The notes below the pieces were generated by a model. It saw only the letters and a list, made by a program, of their open reading frames with translations, had not been told where the DNA came from and made no database searches. Below, piece after piece: positions 55,893-64,000 of a stretch of 64,000 nt of DNA; the stretch's first letter is position 1; each line of letters starts with the position of its first letter. Both the position numbers and the translations under genes were made by a program. The stretch is from positions 20,693-84,692 of the forward strand of contig JANQMX010000069.1 of assembly GCA_028279885.1 (NCBI GenBank). The letters run 5' to 3'. The DNA is from Rhodovibrionaceae bacterium (GTDB taxonomy: Bacteria; Pseudomonadota; Alphaproteobacteria; Kiloniellales; DSM-21159).

Positions 55893-57419
55893 ATGGTCGG
55901 GGCATTGCAAAAAATGAACGCAGATGCGGAAGGACTAGGAAGTTATTCAGAAGATGCTCGTTCTCTCGAACAAATCTGGGCCGCGATCAGGGGCCGCTTA
56001 AGGCAGGAGGCCGGCGAAGCCGCCTATCGCAGCTGGCTGCGCGAGCTGGCGCTGGGCTGGGTACGCGGCCCGAAGGTACGGCTGACCGTACCCTCGCGCT
56101 TCATGCGCGACTGGATTGCCGGCAACTACGGTGAAGCGCTCCTGAGAATCTGGCAGGAGGAGCTGCCTGAGGTCGAAGCGGTGGACGTCGTGGTCACGCC
56201 GCGCGCGCCGGCGGCACCCATGGCCGGTGCCGGACAGGCGCCGCATACGCCGATCGTACGCGACGACTTCAACTACGTGCCGCCGCAGGCGAAGGAGCTT
56301 GACGGCGTCAACGGAAGTACCGCCGCGGCGAAAGTGGTCAAGGAAAACGGGTTCTCCACCGCACCTGGGCCGAGCGAGATGCGCGCCATCGAGGCTTATG
56401 GCGGTCCACTGGACCCGCGCTTCACCTTCGATGCGTTCGTGGTCGGCAAGTCCAACGAGTTGGCCTATGCCGCCGCGCGGCGGGTCGGGGAGGCCGGTCA
56501 ACCGCCCTTCAACCCGCTGTTCCTCTATGGCGGGGTCGGCCTCGGCAAGACCCACCTGATGCATGCCATCGCCTGGCAGATTCAGCGTGCGCAGCCGAGC
56601 AAGCGGGTCATCTACCTCTCCGCCGAGCAGTTCATGTATCAGTTCGTACGTGCCGTACGCACAAAGGACACCATGGCGTTCAAGGAGATGTTCCGCTCGG
56701 TCGATGTGCTGATGATCGACGACGTACAGTTCATCGGCGGGCGCGAGGCGACGCAGGAGGAGTTCTTCCACACCTTCAACGCCCTGGTAGACCAGAACCG
56801 GCAGGTGGTGATCTCCGCCGACAAGAGCCCGAGCGACCTGGAGGGCGTGGAGGAGCGCATGCGCTCGCGCCTCGGCTGGGGCTTGGTCGCGGACATTCAT
56901 CCCACGACCTACGAGCTGCGCCTCAGTATCCTGCAGGCCAAGGTCGAGCGTTCGGGTGTCGAGGTGCCGCCCAAGGTCCTCGAGTTCCTGGCGCATAAGA
57001 TCACGTCCAACGTGCGCGAGCTGGAAGGGGCGCTGACTCGGATTATCGCCCATGCCTCGCTGGTCGGCCGGCCGATCACCTTGGAGGCGGCGCAGGAGCT
57101 GCTGCTCGACCTGTTGCGCGCCTGCGATCGGCGGGTGACGATCGAGGAAATCCAGAAAAAGGTCGCGGAGCACTTCAACATCCGCGTGGCGGACATGCAT
57201 TCGGCCCGCCGCGCCCGCGCCGTGGCCCGCCCGCGGCAGGTCGCCATGTACCTTTCGAAGCAGCTCACGGCCCGATCTCTGCCGGAAATCGGCCGGCGCT
57301 TCGGCGGCCGCGACCACACCACGGTGATGCATGCCGTCCGCAAGATCGAGGAGCTGATCGCGCTCGACAGCGGCTTCGCCGAGGACGTCGAGCTCTTGCG
57401 GCGCATGCTGGAGACCTGA
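55893..57419 (+). CDS. dnaA: chromosomal replication initiator DnaA
   Basis: A 508-aa initiator. Domain I ([20 protein letters not shown]), a flexible domain II (about 110-170), AAA+ domain III with Walker [16 protein letters not shown] and Walker [14 protein letters not shown], and domain IV with the DnaA-box reading signature [17 protein letters not shown]. The start is either ATG 55,893 or ATG 55,914 (MNADAEGLG); neither has a strong ribosome site. It heads the dnaA-dnaN-recF-gyrB cluster. Confidence 0.96.
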   Translation: MVGALQKMNADAEGLGSYSEDARSLEQIWAAIRGRLRQEAGEAAYRSWLRELALGWVRGPKVRLTVPSRFMRDWIAGNYGEALLRIWQEELPEVEAVDVVVTPRAPAAPMAGAGQAPHTPIVRDDFNYVPPQAKELDGVNGSTAAAKVVKENGFSTAPGPSEMRAIEAYGGPLDPRFTFDAFVVGKSNELAYAAARRVGEAGQPPFNPLFLYGGVGLGKTHLMHAIAWQIQRAQPSKRVIYLSAEQFMYQFVRAVRTKDTMAFKEMFRSVDVLMIDDVQFIGGREATQEEFFHTFNALVDQNRQVVISADKSPSDLEGVEERMRSRLGWGLVADIHPTTYELRLSILQAKVERSGVEVPPKVLEFLAHKITSNVRELEGALTRIIAHASLVGRPITLEAAQELLLDLLRACDRRVTIEEIQKKVAEHFNIRVADMHSARRARAVARPRQVAMYLSKQLTARSLPEIGRRFGGRDHTTVMHAVRKIEELIALDSGFAEDVELLRRMLET

Positions 57420-57430
57420 GCGTACTGCGT

Positions 57431-57459
57431 GCGGGAGCCCGTCCGATCGGGGCTCCCGC
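57431..57459 (+). other. strong stem-loop just after dnaA
   Basis: A perfect 10-bp GC-rich stem (GCGGGAGCCC at 57,431-57,440 with GGGCTCCCGC at 57,450-57,459) around a 9-base loop. It starts 12 bp after the dnaA stop. No T-run follows, so it could be a weak terminator or an mRNA end-protector between dnaA and dnaN. Confidence 0.55.
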
Positions 57460-57512
57460 AGCGGCTCCGCACCATCCGCCGTTCCGCCCCGTGCTGGCCG
57501 GGCCAAAGGCCT

Positions 57513-57539
57513 TTGCGCATCGGGGGGCTATGCTATAGT
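57513..57539 (+). promoter_or_regulatory. candidate dnaN promoter
   Basis: TTGCGC (57,513-57,518) and TATAGT (57,534-57,539) with a 15-bp spacer, or 16 bp if the -35 is read one base earlier. About 100 bp upstream of the dnaN ATG. Spacing is short, so the assignment is tentative. Confidence 0.35.
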
Positions 57540-57640
57540 GGGCGTTCCCGATTCGCGGGGCTTTGGCGGTTGCGGCAGCTGGTGCCGGGCCGGCCGTGGA
57601 AGAGCCGATTCGAACCATTCTCTGAATTTCTTGGAACGCC

Positions 57641-58759
57641 ATGAAGCTTGTCATAGAACGCGCCGTCCTGCTGCGATCCCTTAGTCATGCTCAGTCCGTT
57701 GTCGAGCGGCGCAACACCATTCCGATTCTTTCGAACATTCTGCTCGGCGCCGAGGACAACAGCCTGGCGCTGACGGCCACCGACATGGACCTGACCATCG
57801 TCGAGCAGGTCGACGCGCGGGTCGAGCAGGCCGGCGCGACCACGGCGCCAGCCCATACGCTCTACGACATCGTCCGCAAGCTGCCCGACGGCTCGGAAGT
57901 CGAGCTGTCGCTCGATGCCGACGGCGGGCAGCTCTCGATCCGCAGCGGGCGTTCGAACTTCTCCCTCGCCACCCTGCCGAAGGAGGATTTCCCCTCGCCG
58001 GGCGGCGGCGAGCTGCCGCATAACTTCCGGCTGCAGGCGGCCGAGGCCATGAACCTGGTCGATCGCACCCGCTTCGCCATCTCCACCGAAGAGACGCGCT
58101 ATTACCTCAACGGCATCTACCTCCACGCCGGCACGAACGAAGGGCTCGACGTGCTGCGCGCGGTGGCCACAGACGGGCATCGTCTGGCCCGCTTCGAGAT
58201 GCCCTTGCCCGAGGGCGCCGAGGGCATCCCCGGTGTCATCGTCCCGCGCAAGACGGTCGGAGAGTTGCGCAAGCTGATCGAGGGCAGCGAGGACAGCGTC
58301 GAGATCGGCCTCTCCGAGACACGAGTCCGCTTCAATTTCGGCCGCAGCGAGCTGACCTCCAAGCTGATCGACGGCACCTTTCCCGATTACGAGCGGGTCA
58401 TTCCGACCGGCAACGACAAGCTCATGGAGGTCGATTGCCGCAGCTTCCGCGAGGCGGTCGACCGGGTCTCCACCATCTCGACGGAGAAGAGCCGCGCCAT
58501 CAAGCTCAGCATGAACGACGGCGCGCTGACGCTCTCCGCCAACAGCCCCGATGCCGGCAGCGCGCAAGAGGACATCCCGGTCAGCTATGACGGGCCGAAG
58601 CTCGAAATCGGCTTCAATTCTCGCTATCTATTGGATATCGCCCAGCAGATCGAAGGGGACGCGGCGCAGTTCGCTTTGGCCGACCCGGCATCGCCGACGC
58701 TGGTGCGCGATACCACCGATGTCAGCGCGCTCTACGTCATCATGCCGATGCGTGTGTAG
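57641..58759 (+). CDS. dnaN: DNA polymerase III subunit beta (sliding clamp)
   Basis: A 372-aa clamp of three repeated domains: MKLVIERAVLLRSLSHAQSV, SVVERRNTIPILSNILLGAE, RTRFAISTEETRYYLNGIYL, and the C-terminal SRYLLDIAQQIEGDAAQFAL, with the usual ending SALYVIMPMRV. The clamp tethers the polymerase and repair proteins to DNA. It follows dnaA and precedes recF by 19 bp. Confidence 0.98.
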   Translation: MKLVIERAVLLRSLSHAQSVVERRNTIPILSNILLGAEDNSLALTATDMDLTIVEQVDARVEQAGATTAPAHTLYDIVRKLPDGSEVELSLDADGGQLSIRSGRSNFSLATLPKEDFPSPGGGELPHNFRLQAAEAMNLVDRTRFAISTEETRYYLNGIYLHAGTNEGLDVLRAVATDGHRLARFEMPLPEGAEGIPGVIVPRKTVGELRKLIEGSEDSVEIGLSETRVRFNFGRSELTSKLIDGTFPDYERVIPTGNDKLMEVDCRSFREAVDRVSTISTEKSRAIKLSMNDGALTLSANSPDAGSAQEDIPVSYDGPKLEIGFNSRYLLDIAQQIEGDAAQFALADPASPTLVRDTTDVSALYVIMPMRV

Positions 58760-58778
58760 CGGCGAGCTTGGAGGCGAC

Positions 58779-62482
<3,704 letters not shown>

Positions 62483-62538
62483 TCGAGAGGCTTCTGGGTT
62501 TTCGAAGAGCTGCCAGCAGCGTCGCCGCCCCCTCACTC

Positions 62539-62712
62539 GTCACCCCGGCCAAGGGCGAAGCCCGCGAGCCGGGGTCCATTCCTCGGCCCGCGCGGACAGC
62601 CGGAGTCGTGCGCGGGCGTTGCGGCAATCATCCGGCTCCTCGTTCCACAGGTTGCACCCGGTCAGCCCATGGACCCCGGATGTCGCCTCTCGCGAGGCTC
62701 CTCCGGGGTGAC
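62539..62712. repeat. composite palindromic repeat
   Basis: Left arm GTCACCCCGGCCAAGGGCG with GAGCCGGGGTCCATTCC, right arm CATGGACCCCGGATGTCGCC ending TCCGGGGTGAC, about 80 bp apart. It fills part of the 491-bp gene-free stretch 62,483-62,973 after gyrB. Confidence 0.8.
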
Positions 62713-62752
62713 GAAGGGAGGTGAGAGTGCCCGCCTGTGCCGAACCACAAAC

Positions 62753-62860
62753 TGTCACCCTCGTGCTTGACACGAGGGCTCGCGTAGCGAGTTGCCGAAG
62801 GCATAGATAGGCTTGGCGCGGGCGGAAGAATGGATGGTCGGATCAAGTCCGACCATGACA
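62753..62860. repeat. composite palindromic repeat, divergent type
   Basis: Left arm TGTCACCCTCGTGCTTGACA with an internal CTCGTG..CACGAG hairpin, right arm ATGGATGGTCGGATCAAGTC ending ACCATGACA. The arms keep the TGTCA...TGACA ends of the other composites but with a different core, so this is a second subtype. Confidence 0.65.
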
Positions 62861-62920
62861 GCTGGTGGGTGTCCTGTCGCGGTGAGAAAAAGCCGCCAGC
62901 ACCGCCCCGCCATCTCCAAC

Positions 62921-62946
62921 GAGAAAGGGCGGCGTTTCCGCCGCCC
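62921..62946 (-). terminator. Rho-independent terminator of the PEP-CTERM gene
   Basis: On the minus strand an 8-bp stem GGGCGGCG / CGCCGCCC (62,939-62,946 and 62,927-62,934) with a GAAA tetraloop, followed by TTTCTC. It lies 28 bp after the stop codon of the PEP-CTERM gene. Confidence 0.85.
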
Positions 62947-62973
62947 CGTCACGTTGTTTCAGTGCTTTCGCGC

Positions 62974-63591
62974 CTAAGCCGGCATCCGCCTGCGCCGCAG
63001 CGCTGCCCCCAGGCCGAGCAGGCCGAGGCCGAAGAGCGCCAGGCTGGCCGGCTCCGGCAGGACGCTGTGCTCCGGCGCGAGGTCCACCGTCAGGCGGGCG
63101 CAGAGGGCGGTCGGGCAATTCCGGCGGTCAAGATCCCCGAAGTTCAGGGTGATCTCATTGGCGCCGCTCGGCACCGCGCCGATGGTGTTCGGGTTGCCGA
63201 GGGAACCCTGCGTGCCGAAGAGCTCGGTCGTGACGGCGATGTCGGAAATGGCGGCCCAGGTCAGCCGGGAGACCGTCACGTCGAAACTGAAAGGCAGCAC
63301 GAACCACCCAAAGGACTCAAAATTGTCGCTCAAGTTGAGAAAGTCGAAGACGATGCGCGAGTCCTGAACATCGATGTCGATCACATTGCGGACCAAGAGG
63401 CGGTCCCCGCTAGGGTCTGGATCGATGCGGCATTCGACCCCCGCGCCGACGGTGACGTTGCTGCAACTGCCGTGCGGCGAGGTAATGTCCACCGTGGTGC
63501 CGATCAGGCTCGCCTGTGCCGGCAGTGCCATCGCGGCCAGCGCCAACCCGCCCAGCATCGCGGCAAGCTTGTTTCGTCCTGTCCCCAGCAT
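62974..63591 (-). CDS. PEP-CTERM sorting domain-containing exported protein
   Basis: A 205-aa protein with a signal peptide (MLGGLALAAMALPAQAS) and a C-terminal PEP-CTERM signal: PEPASLALFGLGLLGLGAAL followed by RRRR. Such proteins are processed by an exosortase, usually at the cell surface with exopolysaccharide. Mature part is beta-rich with four cysteines (GSCSNVT, VECRID, NCPTALCAR) that may pair. No exosortase or EPS gene lies in this window. The start may be residue 12 instead of 1. A terminator follows and a long inverted repeat lies upstream. Confidence 0.88.
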   Translation of the reverse strand: MLGTGRNKLAAMLGGLALAAMALPAQASLIGTTVDITSPHGSCSNVTVGAGVECRIDPDPSGDRLLVRNVIDIDVQDSRIVFDFLNLSDNFESFGWFVLPFSFDVTVSRLTWAAISDIAVTTELFGTQGSLGNPNTIGAVPSGANEITLNFGDLDRRNCPTALCARLTVDLAPEHSVLPEPASLALFGLGLLGLGAALRRRRMPA

Positions 63592-63739
63592 CCGTTTGGC
63601 TCCCTTTTCTTATCTCAGCCCCGGGTGCTTCCCCGGTTGAGAGTTTCTTAAGCAAGATTCGCGTCAAGAATTCTCCCCTAACGAGAACAAAGGCTTGGCT
63701 GGACTGCTGAACAGATATCTCGCTCAGGTGTAAGGGTGC

Positions 63740-63777
63740 CTTTACGATTTCGCCCTTTAGGGGCAAAAACCGTAAAG
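63740..63777. promoter_or_regulatory. extended inverted repeat upstream of the PEP-CTERM gene
   Basis: CTTTACG (63,740-63,746) pairs with CGTAAAG (63,771-63,777); inside them ATTT/AAAA and GCCC/GGGC (63,752-63,755 and 63,761-63,764) also pair around TTTAG. It lies 149-186 bp upstream of the PEP-CTERM start in the gene-free stretch 63,592-64,000 and may be an operator or an RNA structure. Confidence 0.4.
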
Positions 63778-63864
63778 TTTTCCAGATTATTCGCTTGGGG
63801 CGAGCGGGGGCCTTGCGATAACAGTCTGAGAGAGATTGCCGGCGGCATTGCCGCACCCTCAGTC

Positions 63865-63916
63865 GTCACCCCGGCCAAGGGCCTCGCGTAAGCGAGGGCT
63901 GCGAGCCGGGGTCCAT
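63865..63916. repeat. palindromic repeat unit near the window end
   Basis: GTCACCCCGGCCAAGGGCCTC...GAGCCGGGGTCCAT, the left-arm type of the composites, with an inner CTCGCGTAAGCGAG hairpin. Its right arm is not visible; the window ends 84 bp later, where no gene is recognised. Confidence 0.75.
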
Positions 63917-64000
63917 ATGTGGACGGCCCCCTTTTTGCCAGAGCGTGAAGTTGGTTTTGACCGGGTCGCTTGCATCCATATGTCCGGCCTGTTTGCGCGG

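Noticed and set aside
57431..57459. Intrinsic terminator of dnaA
   Set aside because: The stem is perfect but no T-run follows, so it is listed only as a stem-loop.

Overview
The window comes from a high-GC alphaproteobacterium. Gene content points to the Rhodospirillales in the broad sense: the order rpsT–dnaA–dnaN–recF–gyrB, a divergent ubiE–ubiB/mutM pair, fused coaBC followed by dut, and alphaproteobacterial families of unknown function (DUF2336, DUF4170, DUF3095, DUF1826). No species is named because nothing in the sequence identifies one. Most of the window is ordinary, densely packed chromosome. No tRNA, rRNA or CRISPR array was seen.

Layout. 1-3.5 kb: 5' part of mtaB, two small lipoproteins, uvrB. 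3.5-9.3 kb: an iron-type cell-surface-signalling locus (FecI-like sigma factor, FecR-like regulator, TonB-dependent receptor with an STN domain, PepSY membrane protein) with a Fur-like box ahead of the sigma factor. 9.6-10.9 kb: a highly repetitive lysine/alanine-rich histone-H1-like protein ending in an amphi-Trp-type domain. 11.1-18.5 kb: ppk2 and a convergent zinc alcohol dehydrogenase, interrupted by a low-GC two-gene insert (11,918-16,868) between two 132-bp direct repeats. 18.6-25.4 kb: phasin, SDR protein, LysR regulator, a three-gene zinc-starvation operon (DsrE-like, COG0523 GTPase, DUF1826) behind a perfect 17-bp Zur operator, and a GMC oxidoreductase. 25.4-38.7 kb: dapD, DUF2336, an SPFH protein, a TonB/TolA-like protein, a three-repeat exported protein, HNH nuclease, rmuC and hypotheticals. 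38.8-48.9 kb: pheT, pheS, rplT, rpmI, dinB, a YkvA protein, moeB, cysK, an Rrf2 regulator, dut, coaBC. 49-54.9 kb: an M20 amidohydrolase, ubiB, ubiE, mutM, enoyl-CoA hydratase. 55-62.5 kb: rpsT, dnaA, dnaN, recF, gyrB. 62.5-64 kb: palindromic repeats and an orphan PEP-CTERM protein.

The most interesting system is the insert at 11.9-16.9 kb. It encodes a 391-aa protein of unknown function, translationally coupled (TGATG overlap) to a 1,211-aa protein that combines an Upf1/DNA2-type (COG1112) SF1 helicase, a long coiled coil, one PLD-type HKD nuclease motif, two C4 zinc ribbons and a basic tail. The helicase-PLD pairing resembles the type II Mokosh anti-phage protein; the coupled partner may make this a two-gene variant. 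The flanking repeats duplicate the 3' end of ppk2 plus the 3' end of the neighbouring dehydrogenase gene. They differ at 6 of 132 positions, which suggests the cargo arrived with donor flanking DNA rather than by a standard transposase.

Composite palindromic repeats (GTCACCCCGGCC...GCCGGGGTCCAT arms facing ATGG..CCCGGC...GCCGGGATGAC arms) fill several gene-free stretches.
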